Assembly (NCBI GenBank): GCA_024349245.1
Contig: JALDNG010000552.1
Coordinates: 46,783-110,782 of the forward strand
Direction: 5' to 3'
DNA: 64,000 bases
Origin: Neodontobutis hainanensis
Taxonomy: Eukaryota > Chordata > Actinopteri > Gobiiformes > Odontobutidae
This document shows, piece by piece, positions 11,501 to 21,340 of the stretch. A program made the position numbers and the translations under genes. The notes under the pieces are model-generated. The model ran no database searches. It was not told the DNA's origin and was given only the letters and a program-made list of their open reading frames with translations. The first letter of the stretch is position 1; the number at the start of each line of letters is the position of its first letter.

Positions 11501-14493
11501 TCTCTCTATTGCCTGTGCCTCCTTTGGTCTCTCTGTTGCCTCTGCCTCATCTGGTCTCTCTGCTTCCTCTGCTTCCTCTCTTCTCTCTGTGGCCTCTGCC
11601 TCCTCTGCTCTCTCTGTCTCCTCTGCCTCCACTGGTCTCTCTGCCTTCTCTGCCTCCTCTGCTCTCTCTACCTCCACTGGTCTCTCTGTCACCTCTGCAA
11701 TCCTCTGGTCTCTCTGTGGCCTATGCCTCCTCTGGATTCTCTGTGGCCTCTGCCTCCTCTGGTCTCTCTGTCTCCTCTGCCTCCACTGGTCTCTCTACCT
11801 CCCCTGCCTCCTCTGGTCTGTCTGCGTCCTCTGCCTCCTCTCGTCTCTCTGTGGCCTTGCCACCTCTGGTCTCTCTGTCTCCTATGCCTCCACTGGTCTC
11901 TCAGTGGCCTTTGACTCCACTCGTCTCTCTGTCGCCTCTTCCTCCTCTGGTCTCTCTGCGGCCTCTGCCTCCTCTAGTCTCTCAGCCTTCTCTGCCTCCT
12001 CTTGTCTCTCTGTGGCATCTGCCTTTACTGGTCTCTCTCTGGCCTCTGCCTCCTCTGGTCTCTCTGCCTCCTCTGCCTCCTCCTGTCTCTCTGTGGCCTC
12101 TGACTCCTCTGGACTCTCTGCCTCCTCTGGTCTCTCTGTGACCTCTGCTTCCTCTGGTCTCTCTGTGGCCTCTGCCTCCTCTTGTCTCTCTATTCCTCTA
12201 TCTCCTCTGGATTCTCTGTCTTTCTGCCTCCTCTGAACTCTCGGTGGCCTCTTCCCCCTCTGGTCTAACTGTGGCCTTTGCCTCTTCTGCGCCCTATATC
12301 TCCTCTGCCTCCTCTCGTCTCTCTGTGGCCTCTGCCTCCTTTGGTCTCTCTGTGGCCTCTGCCTCCTCTGGCCTCTCTAGTCTCTCTGCCTCCACTAGTC
12401 TCTCTTATGCCTCTGCCTCCTCTGGTCTGTCTGTGGCCTCTGACTCCTCTGGTCTCTTTGTCTCCTATGCCTCCTCTAGTCACTCTGTGGCCTCTGCCTA
12501 CTCTGGACTCTCTGCCTCCTCTGGTCTCTCTGTGGCCTCCGCCTCCTCTGGTCTCTCTACCTCCGCTGCTCTAACTGCCTCCTCTGGTCTCTCTGTGGCC
12601 GCTGCCTCCTCTGGTCTCTCTGTGGCATCTGCCTTTTCTGGTCTCTCTGCCTCCTCTGCCTCCTCTGGTCTCTCTGTGGCCTCTGCCTCCTCTGGTCTTT
12701 TTGTGGCTTCTGCCTTCTCTGGTCTCTCTGTGGCCTCTACCTCCTCTAGCCTCTCTGTGGCCTCTGCCTCCTCTGGACTCTCTATTCCTCTATCTCCTGT
12801 GGTCTCTCTGTGGCCTCTGTCTCCTTTGGTCTCTCTGCCTCCTCTGCATCCTCTCGTCTCTCTGCCTCCTCTTGGCTCTCTGTCTTTCTGCCTCAACTGA
12901 ACTCTCGGTGGCCTCTTCCCCCTCTGGTCTAACTGTGGCCTCTTCCTCTTCTGCTCTCTCTATCTCCTCTGCCTCCTCTCGTCTCTCTGTGGCCTCTGCC
13001 TCCTCTGGTGTCTCTGTGGCCTCCGCCTCCTCTGGTCTCTCTGCCTCCGCTGCTCTAACTGCCTCCTCTGGTCTCTCTGTGGCCGCTGCCTCCTCTGGTC
13101 TCTCTGTGGCATCTGCCTTTTCTGGTCTCTCTGCCTCCTCTGCCTCCTCTGGTCTCTCTGTGGCCTCTGCCTCTCTGGTCTTTTTGTGGCTTCTGCCTTC
13201 TCTGGTCTCTCTGTGGCCTCTACCTCCTCTAGCCTCTCTGTGGCCTCTGCCTCCTCTGGACTCTCTATTCCTCTATCTCCTCTGGTCTCTCTGTGGCCTC
13301 TGTCTCCTTTGGTCTCTCTGCCTCCTCTGCATCCTCTCGTCTTTCTGCCTCCTCTGGGCTCTCTGTCTTTCTGCCTCAACTGAACTCTCGGTGGCCTCTT
13401 CCCCCTCTGGTCTAACTGTGGCCTCTTCCTCTTCTGCTCTCTCTATCTCCTCTGCCTCCTCTCGTCTCTCTGTGGCCTCTGCCTCCTCTGGTCTCTCTGT
13501 GGCCTCTGCCTTCTCTTGACTCTCGGCCTCCTCTGCCTCCTCTAGTCTCTCTGCCTCCACTGCTCTCTTTTTTGCCTCTGCCTCCTCTAGTCACTCTGTG
13601 GCCTCTGCCTCCTCTGGACTCTCTGCCTCCTCTGGTCTGTCTGCCTCCGCTGCTCTAACTGGCTCCTCTGGTCTCTCTGTGGCCTCTGCCTCCTCTGGTC
13701 TTTCTGTGGCCTCTGCCTCCTCTGCTCTCTCTGTCTCCCCTGCCTCCACTGGTCTCTCTGCCTTCTCTGCATCCTCTGCTCTCTCTACCTCCACTGGTCT
13801 CTCTGTGACCTCTGCAATCCTCTGGTCTCTCTGTGGCCTATGCCTCCTCTGGATTCTCTGTGGCCTCTGCCTCCTCTGGTCTCTCTGTCTCCTCTGCCTC
13901 CAATGGTCTCTCTACCTCCTCTGCCTCCTCTGGTCTGTCTGTGTCCTCTGCCTCCTGTCGTCTCTCTGTGGCCTCTGCCTCCTCTGGTCTCTCTGTCTCC
14001 TATGCCTCCACTGGTCTCTCAGTGGCCTTTGACTCCACTCGTCTCTCTGTGGCCTCTGCCTCCTCTGCTCTCTCTCTGGCCTCTACCTCCACTAGTCTCT
14101 CTGACTTATCTGTCTCCTCTAGACTCTCTGTCGCCTCTTCCTCCTCTGGTCTCTCTGCGGCCTCTGCCTCCTCTAGTCTCTCTGCCTTCTCTGCCTCCTC
14201 TTGTCTCTCTGTGGCCTCTGCCTTTACTGGTCTCTCTCTGGCCTCTGCCTCCTCTGGTCTCTCTGCCTCCTCTGCCTCCTCTGGTCTCTCTGTGGCCTCT
14301 GACTCCTCTGGACTCTCTGCCTCCTCTGGTCTCTCTGTGACCTCTGCTTCCTCTGGTCTCTCTGTGGCCTCTGCCTCCTCTTGTCTCTCTATTTCTCTAT
14401 CTCCTCTGGGTTCTCTGTCTTTCTGCCTCCTCTGAACTCTCGGTGGCCTCTTCCCCCTCTGGTCTAACTGTGGCCTTTGCCTCTTCTGCGCTC

Positions 14494-14496
14494 TAT
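14494..14496 (+). repeat. Left target-site duplication (TAT)
   Basis: TAT precedes the first base of the left terminal inverted repeat and recurs at 15218-15220 after the last base of the right one. Uninterrupted relatives of this site elsewhere in the same array read GCGCTCTATATCTCC (~8760) and GCGCCCTATATCTCC (~12290), which confirms a 3-bp duplication. Confidence 0.85.
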
Positions 14497-14526
14497 GGCT
14501 GTGTCCAAATTCAGGGTCTACATCCT
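14497..14526 (+). repeat. Left terminal inverted repeat
   Basis: 30 bp beginning GGCTGTGTCC. It pairs with 15188-15217 with a single mismatch (A/G at its 24th base). Confidence 0.92.
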
Positions 14527-15187
14527 CCTTAGGATCCTTCCTACCCGGTTGAAGGAGGAGGGGTCCTCCGACGACCGCAAAACCCGGAAGTCGGTGTTTG
14601 TGAATTTGGACAGCCTACCCTTCTTTCAGTTCCCTCCCTTACCCGTTGCTCATTTCCTGTCGCCTAGCAACCGTGACAGCGCCAAGCTTTTTTTTTTGTT
14701 TGCTCTGGTGAAGAGCTCATCGTTCTTTCCCGGAGCTTTATAAAAACTTCTGTCTGCTCTTTCATCCCTGGGCGTTCAACAGCTTCTATCACTAACAGAT
14801 TAGCTGTGTGTAAGGATATTCACACAGGCTGTAAGGAAGAAGCTAGTTTACGAGTAATGTTTTTGGTATATAAACGTACAAATGTAAAAAAAAACTTAAC
14901 AAAATGTATGACAACCACTGAAAAAACACGTATTTTTTTAAAAGCCAGTTTTAAAAAACGTACATCTAAAAGCATACTACTCTACCACTCCGCTACGCTC
15001 ACTTCATTGGCCATTACGCTCTGCCGAAAGAATTATGGGATAGGTAGGACGGGAAAGGATCCACCACACCCATCCTTCCAATTCGGGAAAAGGAGGACGT
15101 GTTGTGGGCCGCATTTGAAGGATCCTACGAATTTGGACAGCCTTCGTCGCTGCGCTGTGGACGTAACATCCTTCAAATGAGGACTCA

Positions 15188-15217
15188 AGGATGCAGACCC
15201 TGAATTTGGACACAGCC
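15188..15217 (-). repeat. Right terminal inverted repeat
   Basis: Read on the minus strand it begins GGCTGTGTCC and matches the left repeat at 29 of 30 positions. TAT (15218-15220) follows immediately, then array sequence resumes. Confidence 0.92.
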
Positions 15218-15879
15218 TATATCTCCTCTGCCTCCTCTGGTCTCTCTGTGGCCTCTGCCTCCTCTGGTCTCTCTGTGGCCTCTGCCTCCTCTGGCCTCTC
15301 TAGTCTCTCTGCCTCCACTAGTCTCTCTATTGCCTCTGCCTCCTCTGGTCTGTCTGTGGCCTCTCTCCTCTGGTCTCTTTGTCTCCTATGCCTCCTCTAG
15401 TCACTCTGTGGCCTCTGCCTCCTCTGGACTCTCTGCCTCCTCTGGTCTCTCTGTGGCCTCTGCCTCCTCTGGTCTCTCTGCCTCCGCTGCTCAAACTGCC
15501 TCCTCTGGTCTCTCTGTGACCGCTGCCTCCTCTGGTCTCTCTGTGGCATCTGCCTTTTCTGGTCTCTCTGCCTCCTCTGCCTCCTCTGGTCTCTCTGTGG
15601 CCTCTGCCTCCTCTGGTCTTTTGTGGCTTCTGCCTCCTCTGGTCTCTCTGTGGCCTCTACCTCCTCTAGCCTCTCTGTGGCCTCTGCCTCCTCTGGACTC
15701 TCTATTCCTATAACTCCTCTGGTCTCTCTGTGGCCTCTGTCTCCTTTGGTCTCTCTGCCTCCTCTGCATCCTCTCGTCTCTCTGCCTCCTCTGGGCTCTC
15801 TGTCTTTCTGCCTCAACTGAACTCTCGGTGGCCTCTTCCCCCTCAGGTCTAACTGTGGCCTCTTCCTCTTCTGCTCTCT

Positions 15880-18604
15880 CTATCTCCTCTGCCTCCTCTC
15901 GTCTCTCTGTGGCCTCTGCCTCCTCTGGTCTCTCTGTGGCCTCTGCCTTCTCTTGACTCTCTGCCTCCTCTGCCTCCTCTAGTCTCTAGGCCTCCACTGC
16001 TCTCTTTTTTGCCTCTGCCTCCTCTGGTCCGCTGCCTCCTCTGCCTCCTGTGGCCTCTCTGCCCCCTGCCTCCTCTGGTCTCTCTGTCTCCTCTGCCTCC
16101 ACTGGTCTCTCTGCCTTCTCTGCCTCCTCTGCTCTCTCTACCTCCACTGGTCTCTCTGTGACCTCTGCAATCCTCTCATCTCTCTGTGGCCTCTGCCTCT
16201 TCTGGTCTCTCTGTGGCCTCGGTCTCCTCTGCTCTCTCTGCCTCCTCTGCATCCTCTCGTCTCTCTGCCTCCTCTTGGCTCTCTGTCTATCTGCCTCCTC
16301 TGAACACTCGGTGGCCTCTGCCTCCTCTGGTCTCACTGTGGGCTCTGCCTCCTCTGGTCTCTCTGCCTCCTCTGCCTCCTCTGGTCTCTCTGTGGCCGCT
16401 GCCTTTTCTTGTCTGTCTGCCTCCTATGCCCTCTCTGGTCTCTCTGCCTCCACTGGTCTCTCTCTTGCCTCTGCTTCCGCTCGTCTCTCTGTGGCCTCTG
16501 CCTCCTCTGGTCTCTCTGTCTCCTCTGCCTCCTCTGAACTCTCTGTGGCCTCTGCCTCCTCTGGTCTCTTTGTGGCCTCTGCCTCCTCTGGCCTCTCTAT
16601 GGCCTCTGCATCCTCTGGACTCTCTGCCTCTTCTGGTCTTTCTGTGGCCTCTTCCTCCTCTAATCTCTCTGCCTCTTCTGCTTACTCCCGTCTCTCTGTG
16701 GCCTCTGCCTTCTCTCGTCTCTCTGTGGCCTCTGCCTCCTCTGGTCTCTCTGTCTCCTCTGTCTCCTCTGGTCTCTCTGCCTCCACTGGTCTCTCTATTG
16801 CCTCTGCCTCCTCTGGTCTCTTTGTTGCCTCTGCCTCCTTGGGTCTCTTTGTCTCCTCTAGTCACTCTGTAGCCTCTGCCTCCTCTGGTCTCTCTGCCTC
16901 CTCTGCCTCCTCTGCTCTAACTGCCTCCTCTGCTATCTCTGTCTCTCTGCCTCCTCTGGTCTCTCTGTGGCCTCAGCCTTCTCTGGTCTCTCTCTGGGCG
17001 CTGCGTACTCTGGTCTCTCTAAAGCATCTGCCTTTTCTGGTCTCTCTGCCTCCTCTGCCTCTCCTGGTCTCTCTGTGGCCTCTGTCTCCTCTAGACTCTC
17101 CTTGCCTCCCCTGGTCTTTCTGTGGCCTCTGCCTCCTCTGGTCTCTCTGCCTCCTCTGTTTCCTTTCGTCTCTCTGGGGCCTCTGCCTCCTCTGGTCTCT
17201 CTGTCTCCTCTGCCTCCTCTGGTCTCTCTGTGGCCTCTGCCTCCTCTGGTCTGTCTGTGTCCTCTGCCTCCTCTGGTCTCTCTGTGGCCTCTGCCTCCTC
17301 TGGTCTCTCTGTCTCCTCTGCCTCCTCTGGTCTCTCTGCCTCCTCTGGTCTCTCTGTGGCCTCTGCCTCCTCTGGTCTGTCTGTGTCCTCTGCCTCCTCT
17401 GCCTCCTCTGGTCTCTCTGTGGCCTCTGCCTCCTCTGGTCTCTCTGTGGCCTCTGCCTTCTCTGGTCTCTCTTTGGCCGCTGCCTCCTCTTGTCTCTCAA
17501 GGCATCTGCCTCCTCTGGTCTCTCTGAGGCATCTGCCTTTTCTGGTCTCTCTGTCTCCTTTGCCTTCTCTGGTCTCTCTTTCTCCTCTAACTCCTCTGGT
17601 CTCTCTGCCTCCTCTACCTTCTCTGTTCTTTCTATGGCCCCTGCCTCCTCTGCTCTCTCTGTAACCTCTGCCTTCTCTTGTCTCTCTGCCTCCTCTGTCC
17701 CCTCTGGTCTCTCTGCCTCCACTGCTCTCTCTATTGACTCTGCCTCCTCTGGTCTCTTTGTCTCCTCTGCCTCCTCTAGTCACTCTGTGGCCTCTGCCTC
17801 CTCTGGTCTCTCTGCCTCATCTGCCTCCTCTGCTCAAACTGCCTCCGCTGGTCTCTCTCTCTCTGCCTCCTCTGGTCTCTCTATGGCCTCGGCCTCCTCT
17901 GGTCTCTCTATGGCCTCTGCCTCCTCTGGTCTCTCTGTCTCCTCTGCCTCCACTGGTCTCTCTGCCTTCTCTGCCTCCTATGCTCTCTCTGCCTCCTCTG
18001 GTCTGTCTGTGTCCTCTGCCTCCTCTGGTCTCTATCTGTGGCCTCTGCCTCCTGTGGCCTCTCTGCCCCGTTGCCTCCTCTGGTCTATCTGTCTCCTCTG
18101 CCTCCAATGGTCTCTCTGCCTTCTCTGCCTCCTCTGCACTCTCTACCTCCACTGGTCTCTCTGTGACCTCTGCAATCCTCTGGTCTCTCTGTAGCCTATG
18201 CCTACCCTGGATTCTCTGTGGCCTCTGCCTCCTCTAGTCTCTCTGTGTCCTCTGCCTCCTCGGGTCTCTTTGTCTCCTCTGTCTCCTCTAGTCACTCTGT
18301 GGCCTCTGCCTCCTCTGCTCTCTCTCTCCTCTGCCTCCTCTGCTCTAACTGCCTCCTCTGGTCTCTCTGTCTCTCTGCCTCCTCTGGTCTCTCTGTGGCC
18401 TCAGCCTCCTCTGGTGTCTCTGTGGCCTCTGCCTTCTCTGGTCTCTCTCTGGCCGCTGCCTACTCTTGTCTCTCTGAGGCATCTGCCTTTTCTGGTCTCT
18501 CTGCCTCCTCTGCCTCCCCTGGTCTCTCTGTGGCCTCTGCCTCCTCTAGACTCTCCTTGCCTCCCCTGGTCTTTCTGTGGCCTCTGCCTCCTCTGGTCTC
18601 TCTG
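15880..18604 (+). repeat. ~2.7-kb higher-order repeat, copy 1
   Basis: The monomer order from about 15880 is repeated 2723 bp downstream. The marker CTCTAGTCTCTAGGCCTCC is at ~15977 and ~18700. Copies are nearly identical over kilobases. Differences I could see include a 9-bp gain in copy 2 (near 19580) relative to copy 1 (near 16858) and a 1-bp difference near 17500 (CTCTCAAGGC against CTCTCTGAGGC). These shift the offset from 2723 to 2732 to 2733. Confidence 0.85.
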
Positions 18605-21340
18605 CCTCCTCTGCTTCCTCTCGTCTCTCTGTGGCCTCTGCCTCCTCTGGTCTCTCTGTGGCCTCTGCCTTCTCTTGACTCTCTGCCTCCTCTGCCTCCT
18701 CTAGTCTCTAGGCCTCCACTGCTCTCTTTTTTGCCTCTGCCTCCTCTGGTCCGCTGCCTCCTCTGCCTCCTGTGGCCTCTCTGCCCCGTTGCCTCCTCTG
18801 GTCTCTCTTTCTCCTCTGCCTCCACTGGTCTCTCTGCCTTCTCTGCCTCCTCTGCTCTCTCTACCTCCACTGGTCTCTCTGTGACCTCTGCAATCCTCTC
18901 ATCTCTCTGTGGCCTCTGCCTCTTCTGGTCTCTCTGTGGCCTCGGTCTCCTCTGCTCTCTCTGCCTCCTCTGCATCCTCTCGTCTCTCTGCCTCCTCTTG
19001 CCTCTCTGTCTATCTGCCTCCTCTGAACACTCGGTGGCCTCTGCCTCCTCTGGTCTCACTGTGGGCTCTGCCTCCTCTGGTCTCTCTGCCTACTCTGCCT
19101 CCTCTGGTCTCTCTGTGGCCGCTGCCTTCTCTTGTCTGTCTGCCTCCTATGCCCTCTCTGGTCTCTCTGCCTCCACTGGTCTCTCTCTTGCCTCTGCTTC
19201 CGCTCGTCTCTCTGTGGCCTCTGCCTCCTCTGGTCTCTCTGTCTCCTCTGCCTCCTCTGAACTCTCTGTGGCCTCTGCCTCCTCTGGTCTCTTTGTGGCC
19301 TCTGCCTCCTCTGGCCTCTCTATGGCCTCTGCATCCTCTGGACTCTCTGCCTCTTCTGGTCTTTCTGTGGCCTCTTCCTCCTCTAATCTCTCTGCCTCTT
19401 CTGCTTACTCCCGTCTCTCTGTGGCCTCTGCCTTCTCTCGTCTCTCTGTGGCCTCTGCCTCCTCTGGTCTCTCTGTCTCCTCTGTCTCCTCTGGTCTCTC
19501 TGCCTCCACTGGTCTCTCTATTGCCTCTGCCTCCTCTGGTCTCTTTGTTGCCTCTGCCTCCTTGGGTCTCTTTGTCTCCTCTGCCTCCTCTAGTCACTCT
19601 GTAGCCTCTGCCTCCTCTGGTCTCTCTGCCTCCTCTGCCTCCTCTGCTCTAACTGCCTCCTCTGCTATCTCTGTCTCTCTGCCTCCTCTGGTCTCTCTGT
19701 GGCCTCAGCCTTCTCTGGTCTCTCTCTGGGCGCTGCCTACTCTGGTCTCTCTAAAGCATCTGCCTTTTCTGGTCTCTCTGCCTCCTCTGCCTCTCCTGGT
19801 CTCTCTGTGGCCTCTGTCTCCTCTAGACTCTCCTTGCCTCCCCTGGTCTTTCTGTGGCCTCTGCCTCCTCTGGTCTCTCTGCCTCCTCTGTTTCCTTTCG
19901 TCTCTCTGGGGCCTCTGCCTCCTCTGGTCTCTCTGTCTCCTCTGCCTCCTCTGGTCTCTCTGTGGCCTCTGCCTCCTCTGGTCTGTCTGTGTCCTCTGCC
20001 TCCTCTGGTCTCTCTGTGGCCTCTGCCTCCTCTGGTCTCTCTGTCTCCTCTGCCTCCTCTGGTCTCTCTGCCTCCTCTGGTCTCTCTGTGGCCTCTGCCT
20101 CCTCTGGTCTGTCTGTGTCCTCTGCCTCCTCTGCCTCCTCTGGTCTCTCTGTGGCCTCTGCCTCCTCTGGTCTCTCTGTGGCCTCTGCCTTCTCTGGTCT
20201 CTCTTTGGCCGCTGCCTCCTCTTGTCTCTCTGAGGCATCTGCCTCCTCTGGTCTCTCTGAGGCATCTGCCTTTTCTGGTCTCTCTGTCTCCTTTGCCTTC
20301 TCTGGTCTCTCTTTCTCCTCTAACTCCTCTGGTCTCTCTGCCTCCTCTACCTTCTCTGGTCTTTCTATGGCCCCTGCCTCCTCTGCTCTCTCTGTAACCT
20401 CTGCCTTCTCTTGTCTCTCTGCCTCCTCTGTCCCCTCTGGTCTCTCTGCCTCCACTGCTCTCTCTATTGACTCTGCCTCCTCTGGTCTCTTTGTCTCCTC
20501 TGCCTCCTCTAGTCACTCTGTGGCCTCTGCCTCCTCTGGTCTCTCTGCCTCATCTGCCTCCTCTGCTCAAACTGCCTCCGCTGGTCTCTCTCTCTCTGCC
20601 TCCTCTGGTCTCTCTATGGCCTCGGCCTCCTCTGGTCTCTCTATGGCCTCTGCCTCCTCTGGTCTCTCTGTCTCCTCTGCCTCCACTGGTCTCTCTGCCT
20701 TCTCTGCCTCCTATGCTCTCTCTGCCTCCTCTGGTCTGTCTGTGTCCTCTGCCTCCTCTGGTCTCTATCTGTGGCCTCTGCCTCCTGTGGCCTCTCTGCC
20801 CCGTTGCCTCCTCTGGTCTATCTGTCTCCTCTGCCTCCAATGGTCTCTCTGCCTTCTCTGCCTCCTATGCTCTCTCTGCCTCCTCTGGTCTGTCTGTGAC
20901 CTCTGCAATCCTCTGGTCTCTCTGTAGCCTATGCCTACCCTGGATTCTCTGTGGCCTCTGCCTCCTCTAGTCTCTCTGTGTCCTCTGCCTCCTCGGGTCT
21001 CTTTGTCTCCTCTGTCTCCTCTAGTCACTCTGTGGCCTCTGCCTCCTCTGCTCTCTCTCCCTCCTCTGCCTCCTCTGCTCTAACTGCCTCCTCTGGTCTC
21101 TCTGTCTCTCTGCCTCCTCTGGTCTCTCTGTGGTCTCAGCCTCCTCTGGTGTCTCTGTGGCCTCTGCCTTCTCTGGTCTCTCTCTGGCCGCTGCCTACTC
21201 TGGTCTCTCTGAGGCATCTGCCTTTTCTGGTCTCTCTGCCTCCTCTGCCTCCCCTGGTCTCTCTGTGGCCTCTGCCTCCTCTAGACTCTCCTTGCCTCCC
21301 CTGGTCTTTCTGTGGCCTCTGCCTCCTCTGGTCTCTCTGC
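18605..21340 (+). repeat. ~2.7-kb higher-order repeat, copy 2
   Basis: This is a direct copy of the preceding block with the same order of variant monomers. The marker GATTCTCTGTGGCCTCTGCC precedes the block at 18218 and recurs at 20951 and 23399. Very high similarity between copies points to recent unequal exchange or tandem segmental duplication, or to local mis-assembly. Confidence 0.85.

Larger units (their letters stand above)
7741..14496 (+). repeat. Pyrimidine-rich minisatellite, 27-bp unit (left block)
   Basis: The dominant unit is 27 bp with core CCTCTGGTCTCTCTGTGG followed by CCTCTGCCT. It is itself three related 9-mers of form NCTCTGNCT, and many variants differ by gain or loss of 9 or 18 bp. 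The plus strand is strongly C+T rich. Because unit and sub-unit lengths are multiples of three and contain few stops, all six frames stay open: the plus frames read LSVASASSG, SLWPLPPLV and GLCLLWSLC repeats, and the minus frames ERPEEAEAT, RETRGGRGH and QRDQRRQRP repeats. ORFs reach 530 codons here (9093-10685). They lack recognisable domains and are broken by indels that are not multiples of three. I treat them as by-products of the repeat. Confidence 0.95.
14497..15217. mobile_element. 721-bp non-autonomous TIR DNA transposon
   Basis: The element starts GGCTGTGTCCAAATTCAGGG and ends with the reverse complement. The terminal inverted repeats (14497-14526 and 15188-15217) match at 29 of 30 positions. 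It is flanked by the 3-bp duplication TAT and sits in the 27-bp array. Its two ORFs (14477-14743, 14806-15180) show no transposase motifs and the first begins in flanking DNA, so it is non-autonomous. The motif GAATTTGGACAGCCT occurs as an internal direct repeat (~14604 and ~15131), a diverged version of the terminal sequence. The left half has a CCGGAAGT (ETS-like) site, a GTCGCC-T-AGCAAC X-box-like site at 14659-14671 and a TTTATAAAA near 14739. A 3-bp duplication fits PIF/Harbinger-like elements, but TAT is not their usual TWA target, so I leave the superfamily open. Confidence 0.9.
11690..15880 (+). repeat. Higher-order repeat, ~2.1-kb copies, one carrying a transposon
   Basis: The stretch beginning CTCTGCAATCCTCTGG at ~11692 recurs at ~13812. 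The order of variant monomers then matches through the TATATCTCC block and beyond. In the second copy this order is interrupted by the 721-bp TIR element at 14497-15217 and resumes at 15221. Between the copies is a shorter local duplication with offset 483 bp (for example TCAACTGA at 12893 and 13376, GGCCTCCGCC at 12535 and 13018). Confidence 0.75.

Noticed and set aside
14975..15005. Possible tRNA gene on the minus strand in the TIR element (A-box-like TAGCGGAGTGG)
   Set aside because: No B box or cloverleaf partner sequence is present at the required distance.
14806..15180. 124-codon ORF inside the TIR element as a transposase
   Set aside because: It is too short, lysine-rich from AT-rich sequence, and has no DDE or HTH motif. 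It ends within the terminal part of the element.
16050..18194. 714-codon ORF as a protein-coding gene
   Set aside because: The translated repeat slips between three unrelated compositions (SVASASSGL, SLWPLPPLV, GLCLLWSLC), as expected for a nucleotide repeat and not a protein under selection.
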